A DNA stretch of 64,000 bases from Pseudomonas sp. Choline-02u-1. Lineage in GTDB: Bacteria > Pseudomonadota > Gammaproteobacteria > Pseudomonadales > Pseudomonadaceae. A program made the position numbers and the translations under genes. Location: assembly GCF_002836515.1 (NCBI RefSeq), contig NZ_PJBC01000067.1, forward strand, positions 124,001 through 188,000, given 5' to 3'. Positions 1 to 9,404 of this stretch are shown here, in pieces. Every line of letters begins with the position of its first letter. Position 1 is the first letter of the stretch. Under the pieces are notes generated by a model. That model was given only the letters and a program-made list of their open reading frames with translations. It was not told the DNA's origin and made no database searches.

Positions 1-183
1 CCGTTGATCACGGCGAGCATGACCCTGGATTATCTCGGCGCGGTGCACATCAACGAATGGCTCGAAGTGCGTCTTGAGTACTCCAGAAAAGGACGTCAAC
101 TGGCGTTTGCTGGCGTCAGTCTGCATGTCGGTGAGCGAACGGTCGCGCGCGCCAGTGCCGTGTTCGCCGTGCCGACGAGTTAA
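1..183 (+). CDS. PaaI-family (hotdog fold) thioesterase, C-terminal end only
   Basis: The window opens inside a gene read on the plus strand; only the last 60 codons, ending in TAA at 181-183, are visible. The translation contains LDYLGAVHINEWLEV and ends in ASAVFAVPTS. This matches the last strands of the PaaI/YdiI-type acyl-CoA thioesterases, whose sheet ends in a pattern like G-x-x-V-A-R-A-S-A-V-F. Members hydrolyse acyl- or aryl-CoA thioesters in the cytoplasm. The catalytic part lies outside the window, so the substrate cannot be judged. It converges with the HxlR gene, with only 11 bases between them. Confidence 0.7.
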   Translation, partial: PLITASMTLDYLGAVHINEWLEVRLEYSRKGRQLAFAGVSLHVGERTVARASAVFAVPTS

Positions 184-194
184 AGCGCGAACCA

Positions 195-653
195 TCAGTC
201 TGACGCTTCAGAAGCGTCCAACGCCGGCACAGGAATTTGCCAGGAAGGTTTCCTGCCGGTCTGGCTATCGAATGTACGTCGTGCTTCACGGAACCCCTCG
301 ACGTTTTCCACCACCCAGGTCCAGATCGGCGACATCCGCACCAGCAGTCCCATACCCAATGGCGTGAGTTCGTACTCGACGTGCGGCGGCACCTGGTCGA
401 GCTCTCGCCGGGTCAGCAGGCCGTCGCGTTCCAGCGCACGAAGGGTTTTGGTCAACATGCGCTGAGTCACGCCGGTCATCTGCCGTTTGATCTCGGCATG
501 GCGCATCGTGCCGTACACACCCAGAGCATGGAGGATGCCCAGAGACCAACGGCTGCCGGCGTGAGCGAGAACTTCGCGACGCACGCCATCATCGTCTCGT
601 CTGAGCGTCTGGCAGATCGCTTCTGCCTCACTGAGCGCTTGCTGATCAGTCAT
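195..653 (-). CDS. HxlR-family transcriptional regulator
   Basis: A 152-residue winged-helix regulator. The HxlR signature runs from about residue 30 to 110: SRWSLGILHALG, then MRHAEIKRQMTGVTQRMLT (helix-turn-helix) and LRALERDGLLTRR (wing), followed by VEYELTPLG. A cysteine near the N-terminus (EAICQTL) could serve redox sensing, as in HypR-type members, but this is inference. The ATG at 653 was chosen because AGGTGA lies just upstream; the open frame runs much further without homology. It is divergent from the NmrA-like gene across 93 bases, the usual arrangement when an HxlR protein controls the adjacent oxidoreductase. Confidence 0.85.
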   Translation of the reverse strand: MTDQQALSEAEAICQTLRRDDDGVRREVLAHAGSRWSLGILHALGVYGTMRHAEIKRQMTGVTQRMLTKTLRALERDGLLTRRELDQVPPHVEYELTPLGMGLLVRMSPIWTWVVENVEGFREARRTFDSQTGRKPSWQIPVPALDASEASD

Positions 654-746
654 TTCTTCACCTGGTATCACGCGTGTGCCTTCTTCTGAATGCTGCCCGA
701 TCGTGCCAGCATTTGCCGATCTTACATGCAGATCCCAGGAGACATC

Positions 747-1688
747 ATGACCGAATCGACCACCCCTTCCCCGCAATCCATTCTCGTCCTGGGCGCAGGT
801 GAGCTCGGCCTGCCGGTGTTGCGCAACCTTGCGCGCGTGGCAAAGCGCTCGCCCGGCAGCACGATCAGCGTCCTGCTCAGGGCCTCGACGATCGACAGTC
901 AGGTGCCGGAAAAGAAAGCCGATATCGATGAACTGCGCAGGCTCGGCGTGCACATGGTGGCGGCAGATCTGGTCAACGATTCGATCGAACAACTGGCCGA
1001 AGTCTTCGCACCGTTCGATACCGTCATCGGCTGCGCCGGCATGGTCGCTGGTCGCGAGACGCCGATGAAGCTGGCGACCGCCGCGCTCAAGTCCGGCATC
1101 AAGCGCTACTTTCCCTGGCAGTTTGGCGTAGATTTCGAGGTGATCGGCCGGGGCAGTCCGCAGGATCTGTTCGATGCTCAGCTCGACGTGCGCGAACTGC
1201 TGCGCGCGCAGGACAAAACCGAATGGGTGATCATCTCGACCGGCATGTTCACCAGTTTCCTGTTTGAGCCAGTGTTTGAAGTCGTTGATTTTGAGAATGG
1301 CGCTGTCAACGCCCTGGGCAGCCTGGACACCAGCGTGACGCTCACGACCCCGGGCGACATCGGTAAGCTGACCGCAGAAATCGTTTTTTTCGAGCCGCGC
1401 TTGCGCAACGAGATCGTGTATCTGTCTGGCGACACGCTGACCTATGGACAGGTTGCGAGCCTTCTCGAACGCGTGCTCGGGCGGCCCTTCAAGCGTAACG
1501 TCTGGACAGTGCCGCACCTGATGCAGGAACTGGAAAAAGACCCTACGCATCACATCAAAAAGTACCGCGCGGTGTTTGCCCAAGGTCGAGGTGTGGCGTG
1601 GCCGAAAGCGGGTACGTTCAATGAGCAGCAGACGATACAGGTCACGACGGCCGAGCAGTGGGCGCGGGAAAATCTTGCGAACGAGTGA
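747..1688 (+). CDS. NmrA-like / isoflavone-reductase-type NAD(P)-binding protein
   Basis: A 313-residue Rossmann-fold protein. The dinucleotide-binding loop ILVLGAGELGLPVLRNLA sits near residue 15. Further on come a conserved acidic segment (VHMVAADLVND), a typical YFPWQFGVD block in the middle, and a C-terminal lid (YGQVASLLERVLGRPFKRNVW). These are features of the NmrA / isoflavone-reductase-like atypical short-chain dehydrogenases, which act as NAD(P)H-dependent reductases or redox sensors. The ATG at 747 follows CAGGAGA. It is probably controlled by the divergent HxlR gene. The substrate is unknown. Confidence 0.8.
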   Translation: MTESTTPSPQSILVLGAGELGLPVLRNLARVAKRSPGSTISVLLRASTIDSQVPEKKADIDELRRLGVHMVAADLVNDSIEQLAEVFAPFDTVIGCAGMVAGRETPMKLATAALKSGIKRYFPWQFGVDFEVIGRGSPQDLFDAQLDVRELLRAQDKTEWVIISTGMFTSFLFEPVFEVVDFENGAVNALGSLDTSVTLTTPGDIGKLTAEIVFFEPRLRNEIVYLSGDTLTYGQVASLLERVLGRPFKRNVWTVPHLMQELEKDPTHHIKKYRAVFAQGRGVAWPKAGTFNEQQTIQVTTAEQWARENLANE

Positions 1689-1710
1689 AAGCAAATGCCG
1701 CGCAGCACGC

Positions 1711-2604
1711 CTATATCCGATGCTGCTCCAGCAAAAAATCCACAAACAACCGCACCCGCACCGGCATCGCTGCGCCGCCGACGAACACCGCATGAATCGG
1801 TTCCTCATCGCCGGGGTTCCACGCTTGCAGAAGCGCGATCAGCGTGCCGCGCTGCAAATCCTCCCTGACGGTGAACTCGCCAATGCGCGCAATGCCGGCG
1901 CCGAGTCGGGCGAACTGGGCCAGTGCTTCGCCGCTGCTGCATTCAATGTTGCCGCTGACCTTCAGGGAAAATTCCTTGCCGTCGCGGATGAACGGCCAGT
2001 TGGCTTCGGCACGGCGGAAGTTGAAGCGCAGGCAGTTGTGTTTGAGCAGGTCTTCGGGTTGCTGAGGCGTGCCGTGGCGTTGCAGATAGTCAGGCGATGC
2101 CACCACGACCTGGCCGGTGTGGCCGAGCCGGCGCGCGGTGAGTGGGCTGTCGGGCAGATGGCCGAAGCGGATGGCAACGTCCGCCTGACCGGCGAGGATG
2201 TCGACGACTTCGTCGCCAAGGCTGAGGTCGACGACGATGTTCGGGTAGCGGGCGGTGAAGGCTGCGACCAGCGGCACAATGGTCAGCCGTCCATGGCCAA
2301 GGGCGGCACTGACACGCAAGCGGCCCTTGGGTACGCCTTGATCGGTAATGGCTCCTTCCACTTCGTCCATGTCGGCCAGAATCCGCCGGGCACCGCGCAG
2401 GAAGGCCTCGCCCTCGGCGGTGAAAGTCAGTGCGCGGGTGGTGCGCAACAAAAGACGCGTGCCCAGTCGCTGTTCGGCGCGGGCGATGATGCGACTGACC
2501 GCCGAGGGTGTCAGCCCCAATGCGCGCGCGGCCGCCGATAAGCTGCCCTCCTGCGCCACGGTGACGAACACGCTCATTTCGCCTGACCTGCCGTTGAAGT
2601 CCAT
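1711..2604 (-). CDS. LysR-family transcriptional regulator
   Basis: A 297-residue LysR protein. The N-terminal helix-turn-helix contains FVTVAQEGSLSAAARALGLTPSAVSRIIARAEQRLG, and the effector domain includes the usual LRVSAALGHGRL start and a DVAIRFGHLPDSPL core. The start at 2604 was preferred over one ten codons upstream because AAGAGG precedes it at normal spacing. It belongs to the CrgA-like branch of single-gene repressors/activators. It is divergent from the MFS transporter gene (95 bases between them), which is its probable target. Confidence 0.88.
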   Translation of the reverse strand: MDFNGRSGEMSVFVTVAQEGSLSAAARALGLTPSAVSRIIARAEQRLGTRLLLRTTRALTFTAEGEAFLRGARRILADMDEVEGAITDQGVPKGRLRVSAALGHGRLTIVPLVAAFTARYPNIVVDLSLGDEVVDILAGQADVAIRFGHLPDSPLTARRLGHTGQVVVASPDYLQRHGTPQQPEDLLKHNCLRFNFRRAEANWPFIRDGKEFSLKVSGNIECSSGEALAQFARLGAGIARIGEFTVREDLQRGTLIALLQAWNPGDEEPIHAVFVGGAAMPVRVRLFVDFLLEQHRI

Positions 2605-2699
2605 TCGTGCCTCTTGCGCAAAGGTGATTGCCAAAATCGCTATCTACCGCCTTAAAACGATGGATCGTAGCATTGGCGGCATAGATGAGGAGACTTTCC

Positions 2700-3866
2700 A
2701 TGCGTATCAATCCACCACTTGTTGCACTCGCTGTAGGCGCCTTCGGCATCGGCGTGACCGAGTTCGCGCCGATGGGCATGTTGCCCGGCATCGCTGCCGA
2801 TCTCGGCGTTTCCATTCCCGCTGCGGGGTTGTTGGTCAGCGCCTACGCCTTGGGCGTATTGCTCGGCGCGCCGCTGATGACCCTGACCACCGGCAAGATC
2901 CCCCGGCGCTACCTGCTGATCGGGCTGATGGCGATTTTCACCCTGGGTAATCTGATGTCGGCGCTGGCCACCGATTACTACAGCCTGATGGTCGCCAGGG
3001 TGATCACCTCGCTCAATCACGGCGCATTCTTTGGGGTTGGCTCCGTGGTCGCCGCCAGCGTGGTCGCGCCGGAAAAACGTGCCGGCGCCGTGGCGGCGAT
3101 GTTCATGGGCCTGACGTTGGCGACTATCGGCGGTGTGCCGCTGGCGGCCTGGTTTGGTGAGCTGTTTGGCTGGCGCACCGCGTTCTGGGGCATTACCGGC
3201 CTCGGCGTGCTGACCATGATCGCCTTGTGGTTCGCCCTGCCCAATCTGAAAGCAGAGCAAGGCGCCGGTGCATTGGCGGAAATACGTGTATTGGGCCGAG
3301 GTCCGGTGCTGGCCGCGCTGGCCCTGACCGTGGTCGGCTCAAGTGCGATGTTCACCGTGTTCACCTACATCGCACCGATTCTCAGCAGCGAAACCCACGC
3401 CTCCGCCGCGTTCATCACCGCCATGCTGGTGCTGTTCGGCGTCGGTTTGACCTTGGGCAACATGTGGGGTGGCAAGGCGGCTGACCGGTCGATCGACCGC
3501 ACCCTGATCGTGTCGCTGAGCGCATTGATTGTAGTGTTGCTGGCGTTCACTGTGCTGATGCGCTGGCCGCTGCCGGCCGCCGTCGCCATTCTGATCTGGG
3601 GTTTCGCCAGCTTCGCTCTGGTGCCGCCGCTGCAGATGCGCGTGATGGAAGCGGCCAAGGACGCGCCGAATCTGGCTTCGGCGGTAAACATCGGTGCGTT
3701 CAATTTCGGCAACGCGATCGGCGCGGCGCTGGGTGGCGCGGTGATCAATGCCGGGCTGGGTTATCCGGCGATTTCTCTGGCCGGGGCGGCGATGGCCGCT
3801 CTGGGCCTGCTGATGGTGCTGGCGTTTGCCTGGCGCTCCAGAGCCAGTGCCGCTGCGCTGGCGTAA
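2700..3866 (+). CDS. MFS transporter, DHA1 drug/sugar efflux type (AraJ/YdhP-like)
   Basis: A 388-residue inner-membrane protein with twelve predicted hydrophobic segments. It opens with LVALAVGAFGIGVTEFAPMG, the AraJ/YdhP-type helix 1 of the DHA1 proton-driven exporters. The helix 2-3 loop shows a GAPLMTLTTGKIPRRYLL segment. The ATG at 2700 is preceded by GAGGAG. The gene faces away from the LysR gene and nearly abuts xylR, which is convergent and ends 12 bases after it. The exported compound cannot be told from sequence. Confidence 0.82.
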   Translation: MRINPPLVALAVGAFGIGVTEFAPMGMLPGIAADLGVSIPAAGLLVSAYALGVLLGAPLMTLTTGKIPRRYLLIGLMAIFTLGNLMSALATDYYSLMVARVITSLNHGAFFGVGSVVAASVVAPEKRAGAVAAMFMGLTLATIGGVPLAAWFGELFGWRTAFWGITGLGVLTMIALWFALPNLKAEQGAGALAEIRVLGRGPVLAALALTVVGSSAMFTVFTYIAPILSSETHASAAFITAMLVLFGVGLTLGNMWGGKAADRSIDRTLIVSLSALIVVLLAFTVLMRWPLPAAVAILIWGFASFALVPPLQMRVMEAAKDAPNLASAVNIGAFNFGNAIGAALGGAVINAGLGYPAISLAGAAMAALGLLMVLAFAWRSRASAAALA

Positions 3867-3878
3867 GTCTTCGCAGCG

Positions 3879-5054
3879 CTACGCCCCGCCCTGCTGATAT
3901 TCGCGGGGCGTGCAGCCGAACTCGCGACGGAACACCGTGTGCAGATATTGCGCAGACTTGAAGCCGCAGGCCTGGGCAATGTCGGCAATCGCAGCATCGG
4001 TGTTTTTCAAACCACTGGTGGCCGCCGCCAGTTTGAAACGCAGAATCTCGTCATGCACGCTGCAACCGCGCTCGGCGCGAAAATGCGCTTCCAGTGATGA
4101 GCGCGACACGCCGACATAGGCCGCCACTTGTGCGGTCTTGATGCCCTGGCAGGCATATTGGCGGATGAACAGCAGCGCTTGCATCACGTAGGGATTGCCC
4201 AGCGGCTGATGCAGGCTCGACACCTGCACATTGACCGCGTCCGGCGGAATCAGGATTTGCGTGCCGGTGGACGGCATGCCGTGGAGCATCTGGTGCAGCA
4301 GCTGCGCGGCGGTGCGGCCCATGGTTTCGGTGCCTTGAATCACCGAGCTCAGCGGCACACGCGTCAGGCTGCGGGTCAGCGGGTCGTTGTCGATGCCAAT
4401 CAGCGCGACCTGCTCCGGCACGGCGATGCCGGCGGTCAGGCAGGCTTGCAGCAACTGCCGGGCACGGGCGTCGCTGACGGCGATGATACCGATCGGTTTG
4501 GGCAGGCTGTGCAGCCAGGCGATCAGTTGTTCGACGGCGCTGTCCCATAGCGGTGCGCTGGTGCCCATGCCGCGATAGACCTCAGCGTGCAGGCCGTCGC
4601 GCTGCATCAGTTTACGAAAGGCTTTTTCCCGCTCCTGCGCCCAGCGATTGGCTTGCGCCTGCGGCAGGCTGAAACAGGCAAAGCGCTGCAGCCCCGCCTC
4701 GACCAGATGCGAATACGCCAGGCTGATCAAGGCATTGTTATCGGTGGCGACGTAGGGAATCGCTTTCGGATAGGCGCGCGCATCCTCGTAGGAGCCGCCC
4801 ACCGCCACCACCGGTAAATGAATATCGGCCAGCGCCTCGCCGATCAGTGGATCGTCGAAGTCGGCAATGATGCCGTCACCCTGCCAGCGCTCGATGCCCT
4901 TCAAGCGGCAGAGAAAATCCTCCTCCAGAAACAAGTCCCAGGAAGCGCGGGTGCTGCTCAGGTAGTTGCCGATGCCGCTGATGATTCCACGGTCGTAGAT
5001 CTTGCTGCCGTTGAACAACAGGGCAATGCGGTGCACGGGCGGTAAGCTTTTCAT
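3879..5054 (-). CDS. xylR: Xylose operon regulator XylR (AraC family with LacI-type sensor)
   Basis: A 391-residue regulator. The N-terminal two thirds is a periplasmic-binding-protein-like sugar domain (HRIALLFNGSKIYDRGIISGIGNYL near the start and YVATDNNALISLAYSHL in the middle). The C-terminal hundred residues hold two AraC helix-turn-helix motifs (VSRSSLEAHFRAERG and GFKSAQYLHTVFRREFG). This architecture and sequence are those of XylR, which binds D-xylose and activates the xylose genes. It is divergent from xylA over a 175-base intergenic region that should contain its sites. No strong ribosome binding site is visible upstream of the ATG. Confidence 0.92.
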   Translation of the reverse strand: MKSLPPVHRIALLFNGSKIYDRGIISGIGNYLSSTRASWDLFLEEDFLCRLKGIERWQGDGIIADFDDPLIGEALADIHLPVVAVGGSYEDARAYPKAIPYVATDNNALISLAYSHLVEAGLQRFACFSLPQAQANRWAQEREKAFRKLMQRDGLHAEVYRGMGTSAPLWDSAVEQLIAWLHSLPKPIGIIAVSDARARQLLQACLTAGIAVPEQVALIGIDNDPLTRSLTRVPLSSVIQGTETMGRTAAQLLHQMLHGMPSTGTQILIPPDAVNVQVSSLHQPLGNPYVMQALLFIRQYACQGIKTAQVAAYVGVSRSSLEAHFRAERGCSVHDEILRFKLAAATSGLKNTDAAIADIAQACGFKSAQYLHTVFRREFGCTPREYQQGGA

Positions 5055-5229
5055 TGTTTTTAGGCTGTTCCGGGCCGCCTTGTCGCGGCGACGATGGACA
5101 CAGACTAGGCGCGAAGCCGCCGAATCTCAATACGCAAAATCGCACTCGCTGTTGAGGCTTTTCATAATCAGCAGGTGCGGGGCCGTTGCTAGTATCGAGA
5201 CACCGCCAAGAACAACAAGGACAACGTCC

Positions 5230-6546
5230 ATGCAGTATTTCCCCCATATCGAGCCGGTTCGCTACGAAGGCCCGAACAGTGATTCGCCCCTCGCTTTCCG
5301 CCACTACGACGCCGACAAACTGATCCTCGGCAAACCCATGCGCGAACACCTGCGCATGGCCGCCTGCTACTGGCACACCTTCGTCTGGCCGGGCTCCGAT
5401 GTGTTCGGCGCCGGCACCTTCAAACGCCCCTGGCAACGCAGCGGCGAGCCGATGCAACTGGCCATCGGCAAGGCTGAAGCGGCGTTCGAGTTCTTCAGCA
5501 AACTGGGCATCGATTACTACTGCTTTCACGACACGGACGTCGCCCCCGAAGGCAACTCGCTGAAGGAGTACCGCGAACACTTCGCGCAAATGGTCGATCG
5601 CCTAGAGCAGCATCAGGAACAGAGCGGCATCAAGTTGCTCTGGGGCACGGCCAACTGCTTCAGCAATCCGCGTTTTGCCGCCGGTGCTGCGAGCAATCCG
5701 GATCCGGAAGTATTCGCCTGCGCTGCCGCACAAGTATTCAGTGCCATGAACGCAACGCATCGCCTCAAGGGCTCCAACTACGTGCTGTGGGGTGGCCGCG
5801 AAGGCTACGAAACCCTGCTTAACACCGATTTGAAACGCGAGCGCGAACAACTCGGGCGCTTCATGCGCATGGTCGTCGAACACAAGCACAAAATCGGTTT
5901 CACCGGCGACCTGCTGATCGAACCCAAGCCGCAGGAGCCGACCAAGCACCAATACGATTACGACAGCGCCACGGTGTTCGGCTTTCTCCAGCAGTACGGC
6001 CTGGAGAAGGAAATCAAGGTCAACATCGAGGCCAACCACGCGACCCTGGCCGGTCACAGCTTCCATCACGAAATCGCCACCGCCGCCTCGCTGGGGATTT
6101 TCGGCAGCATCGACGCCAACCGTGGCGATCCACAGAACGGCTGGGACACCGATCAATTCCCCAACAGCGTCGAAGAAATGACCCTGGCAACCTATGAAAT
6201 TCTCAAGGCCGGCGGCTTCAAGAATGGCGGTTTCAACTTCGACTCCAAGGTGCGCCGTCAGAGCCTCGACGAGATCGACCTGTTCCACGGTCACGTTGGC
6301 GCCATGGACGTCCTTGCCCTGTCGCTGGAACGCGCCGCCGCGATGGTTGAGAACGATCAACTGCAAACCCTCAAGGATCAACGTTACGCCGGCTGGCGTC
6401 AGCCGTTCGGGCAAGCGGTGATGGCAGGCGATTTCAATCTTGAGTCGCTGGCCGAGCACGCGTTCACCAACGAGTTGAACCCGCAAGCCGTCAGTGGCCG
6501 CCAGGAAATGCTCGAAAATATCGTCAACCGTTACCTCTATCGCTGA
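5230..6546 (+). CDS. xylA: Xylose isomerase
   Basis: A 438-residue TIM-barrel enzyme converting D-xylose to D-xylulose in the cytoplasm with two divalent metals. The catalytic His is seen in YYCFHDTD (H100, D103). The metal ligands are seen in VNIEANHATLAGHSFHHE and in DANRGDPQNGWDTDQFP. Length matches class II xylose isomerases. The long open frame starts upstream, but the homologous N-terminus (MQYFPHIEPVRYEGP) begins at the ATG at 5230, preceded by AAGGA. First gene of the xylAFGH transcription unit, divergent from xylR. Confidence 0.95.
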   Translation: MQYFPHIEPVRYEGPNSDSPLAFRHYDADKLILGKPMREHLRMAACYWHTFVWPGSDVFGAGTFKRPWQRSGEPMQLAIGKAEAAFEFFSKLGIDYYCFHDTDVAPEGNSLKEYREHFAQMVDRLEQHQEQSGIKLLWGTANCFSNPRFAAGAASNPDPEVFACAAAQVFSAMNATHRLKGSNYVLWGGREGYETLLNTDLKREREQLGRFMRMVVEHKHKIGFTGDLLIEPKPQEPTKHQYDYDSATVFGFLQQYGLEKEIKVNIEANHATLAGHSFHHEIATAASLGIFGSIDANRGDPQNGWDTDQFPNSVEEMTLATYEILKAGGFKNGGFNFDSKVRRQSLDEIDLFHGHVGAMDVLALSLERAAAMVENDQLQTLKDQRYAGWRQPFGQAVMAGDFNLESLAEHAFTNELNPQAVSGRQEMLENIVNRYLYR

Positions 6547-6693
6547 TTGCCGAGACCCTCTGCCGACGCAACGACGCTGTGACAATTGCACGACAATTCT
6601 GTGCCTGCTGCGCCGGCAGATTCTCTACAGTTCTACCAGCCCGATTCATCGTCAGGCCGTGTCTTTCCAACAAAAATAAAAGGACGCACCACC

Positions 6694-7695
6694 ATGAAGA
6701 ACCTGAAACGTACGCTGTTGGCCAGTGCCCTGGCGCTGCTGGCCCTGCCGGTAATGGCTGACGCTACCCACCCGAAAATCGGTTTCTCGATTGATGACCT
6801 GCGCCTGGAACGCTGGTCGCGCGATCGCGATTACTTCGTCGCGGCGGCGGAAAAAATGGACGCCAAAGTCTTCGTGCAATCGGCGGACGCCAACGAGCAG
6901 AAGCAGATTTCGCAAATCGAAAACCTGATCTCTCGCGGCGTCGATGTCATTGTCATCGTGCCATTCAACGCCACGGTGCTGACCAACGCCGTCGCCGAAG
7001 CGAAGAAAGCCGGGATCAAAGTGGTGTCTTATGACCGGCTGATTCTCAACGCCGATGTCGACGCCTACATTTCCTTCGATAACGAAAAGGTCGGCGAAAT
7101 GCAGGCCAGCGGAGTGCTGAAAGCAGCGCCCAAGGGCAATTACTTTCTGCTAGGCGGTGCGCCGACCGACAACAACGCCAAGATCCTGCGTGAAGGCCAG
7201 ATGAAGGTGCTGCAACCGGCCATCGACAAGGGCGATGTCAAGATTGTCGGCCAGCAATGGGTCAAGGAATGGAACCCGACCGAAGCGCTGAGCATTGTGG
7301 AAAACGCCCTGACCCGTAACAACAACAAAATCGACGGCATCGTCGCCTCCAACGATGCCACCGCCGGCGGTGCGATTCAGGCGCTGGCCGCCCAGCAACT
7401 GGCCGGCAAAGTGCCGATTTCCGGGCAGGACGCTGACCTCGCGGCGGTCAAACGCGTGATCGCCGGCACGCAAACCATGACCGTATACAAACCACTGAAA
7501 CTCATCGCGTCCGAAGCGGCCAGGCTCTCGGTGCAACTGGCACGCAACGAGAAACCGGCCTACACCTCGCAGTACGACAACGGCAGCAAAAAGGTCGACA
7601 CCATCCTGCTGACACCCACGCCGTTGACCAAGGACAACATCGACTTGCTCGAACAGGACGGCTTCTACACCAAGGCACAGATTGCCGGGCAGTGA
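6694..7695 (+). CDS. xylF: D-xylose ABC transporter, periplasmic substrate-binding protein
   Basis: A 333-residue sugar-binding protein (Peripla_BP_4 type). An N-terminal signal peptide ends near residue 22-24 (LALLALPVMADA). The mature part begins HPKIGFSIDDLRLERWSRD, characteristic of XylF, and has the two lobes of this family, with VIVIVPFNA and ASNDATAGGAIQAL. It binds D-xylose in the periplasm and delivers it to XylH. The ATG follows AAAGGA. It lies 147 bases after xylA, and a BIME follows it before xylG. Confidence 0.93.
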   Translation: MKNLKRTLLASALALLALPVMADATHPKIGFSIDDLRLERWSRDRDYFVAAAEKMDAKVFVQSADANEQKQISQIENLISRGVDVIVIVPFNATVLTNAVAEAKKAGIKVVSYDRLILNADVDAYISFDNEKVGEMQASGVLKAAPKGNYFLLGGAPTDNNAKILREGQMKVLQPAIDKGDVKIVGQQWVKEWNPTEALSIVENALTRNNNKIDGIVASNDATAGGAIQALAAQQLAGKVPISGQDADLAAVKRVIAGTQTMTVYKPLKLIASEAARLSVQLARNEKPAYTSQYDNGSKKVDTILLTPTPLTKDNIDLLEQDGFYTKAQIAGQ

Positions 7696-7716
7696 TCCTT
7701 TGGTTATGAGGAACCT

Positions 7717-7807
7717 TGTGGGAGCGAGCTTGCTCGCGAAGACGCTGGTTCAGCTTGCATCGTGAACGAATGTGCTGACGCCTTCGCGAGCAAGCTCGCT
7801 CCGACAG
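7717..7807. repeat. BIME (two inverted REP sequences) between xylF and xylG
   Basis: Two REP sequences in inverted orientation: TGTGGGAGCGAGCTTGCTCG at the left and its complement CGAGCAAGCTCGCTCC at the right, enclosing a spacer containing GAATGTGCTGACGCC. The arms can pair into a long hairpin in the xyl transcript. The spacer resembles that of the element at 20750 and of the array at 37366, so the whole unit, not just the arms, is conserved. Confidence 0.9.
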
Positions 7808-7847
7808 GTTCCGTGTTTTCTGAGCCCCTGGAATACGAGCCCTGGTT

Positions 7848-9404
7848 ATGTCCGACTATCTGCTGCAAATGAACGGCATCGTCAAGACCTTCGGCGGTGT
7901 CAAAGCGCTCAACGGCATCGACATCAAGGTTCGGCCCGGCGAATGCGTGGGTCTGTGTGGCGAGAATGGTGCCGGCAAGTCGACGCTGATGAAGATCCTC
8001 TCGGCGGTCTATCCCCATGGCACCTGGGACGGCGAAATCCTCTGGGACGGCCAACCGCTCAGGGCGCAATCAATCAGCGAAACCGAAGCCGCCGGCATCG
8101 TCATCATCCATCAGGAACTGACCCTGGTGCCCGATCTGTCGGTGGCCGAAAACATCTTCATGGGCCATGAGCTGACGCTGCCCGGCGGGCGCATGAACTA
8201 CCCGGCGATGATCCACCGTGCCGAAGCCTTGATGCGTGAATTGAAAGTGCCGGACATGAACGTGTCGCTGCCGGTTTCGCAGTACGGCGGCGGCTACCAG
8301 CAATTGGTGGAAATCGCCAAGGCCCTGAACAAACAGGCGCGTCTGCTGATTCTCGATGAGCCCTCCTCGGCCCTGAGCCGCTCGGAAATCGAAGTGCTGC
8401 TCGACATCATCCGCGACCTCAAAGCCAAGGGCGTTGCCTGCGTCTACATCTCGCACAAACTCGATGAGGTCGCCGCCGTATGCGACACCATTTCGGTGAT
8501 CCGTGACGGCAAACACATCGCCACCACCGCCATGACAGACATGGATATTCCACAGATCATCACGCAGATGGTCGGCCGCGAAATGAGCAATCTTTACCCC
8601 AGCGAGCCGCATGAGATCGGCGAGGTGATTTTCGAGGCGCGCCACGTCACTTGCTACGACGTCGACAACCCCAGGCGCAAACGGGTCGACGACATTTCCT
8701 TCAGCCTCAAACGTGGCGAAATTCTCGGGATTGCCGGGCTGGTCGGGGCCGGCCGGACCGAATTGGTGACTGCGCTGTTCGGCGCTTACCCCGGGCGTCA
8801 CGAAGGCGACGTCTGGCTGGACGGCCAACCGATCGACACGCGCACGCCGCTCAAGGCGATCCGCGCCGGCCTGTGCCTGGTCCCTGAAGATCGCAAGCGC
8901 CAGGGCATCATTCCCGACCTCGGCGTCGGCCAGAACATCACCCTCGCCGTGCTCGAGAGTTATTCGAAAATGACCCGCATCGATGCCGAAGCCGAGCTGG
9001 GTTGCATCGACCGGGAAATCTCCCGTCTGCATCTGAAGACCGCAAGTCCGTCCCTGCCGATCACCAGCCTGTCGGGCGGTAACCAGCAGAAAGCCGTTCT
9101 GGCGAAAATGCTGCTGGCCAAACCGCGCGTGCTGATTCTCGACGAGCCGACCCGAGGCGTGGACGTCGGCGCCAAGTACGAGATCTACAAGTTGATGGGC
9201 GCGCTGGCCGCCGAAGGCGTGTCGATCATCATGGTTTCGTCGGAGCTGGCCGAAGTGCTCGGCGTGTCCGACCGCGTATTAGTGATCGGCGAGGGCCAGT
9301 TGCGCGGTGACTTCGTCAACCATGAGCTGACCCAGGAACAAGTACTCGCCGCCGCGCTCAGCCAGCCCGGCAGCCATAACAATAACGATTGGAAAACCGC
9401 GTAA
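7848..9404 (+). CDS. xylG: D-xylose ABC transporter, ATP-binding protein
   Basis: A 518-residue protein with two fused ABC domains, the usual form for sugar importers of the XylG/MglA/RbsA class. The first domain has Walker A GENGAGKST (residues 38-46) and LLILDEPSSALS as Walker B. The second has a degenerate P-loop GLVGAGRTEL but an intact signature and Walker B (LSGGNQQKAVLAKMLL, LILDEPTRGVDVG). It energises XylH from the cytoplasmic side. It stops with TAA directly followed by the xylH ATG. Confidence 0.94.
   Translation: MSDYLLQMNGIVKTFGGVKALNGIDIKVRPGECVGLCGENGAGKSTLMKILSAVYPHGTWDGEILWDGQPLRAQSISETEAAGIVIIHQELTLVPDLSVAENIFMGHELTLPGGRMNYPAMIHRAEALMRELKVPDMNVSLPVSQYGGGYQQLVEIAKALNKQARLLILDEPSSALSRSEIEVLLDIIRDLKAKGVACVYISHKLDEVAAVCDTISVIRDGKHIATTAMTDMDIPQIITQMVGREMSNLYPSEPHEIGEVIFEARHVTCYDVDNPRRKRVDDISFSLKRGEILGIAGLVGAGRTELVTALFGAYPGRHEGDVWLDGQPIDTRTPLKAIRAGLCLVPEDRKRQGIIPDLGVGQNITLAVLESYSKMTRIDAEAELGCIDREISRLHLKTASPSLPITSLSGGNQQKAVLAKMLLAKPRVLILDEPTRGVDVGAKYEIYKLMGALAAEGVSIIMVSSELAEVLGVSDRVLVIGEGQLRGDFVNHELTQEQVLAAALSQPGSHNNNDWKTA

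Noticed and set aside
654..1808. N-terminal extension of the HxlR frame (537 codons)
   Set aside because: It runs antisense through the NmrA-like gene. Homology and the ribosome binding site begin at 653.
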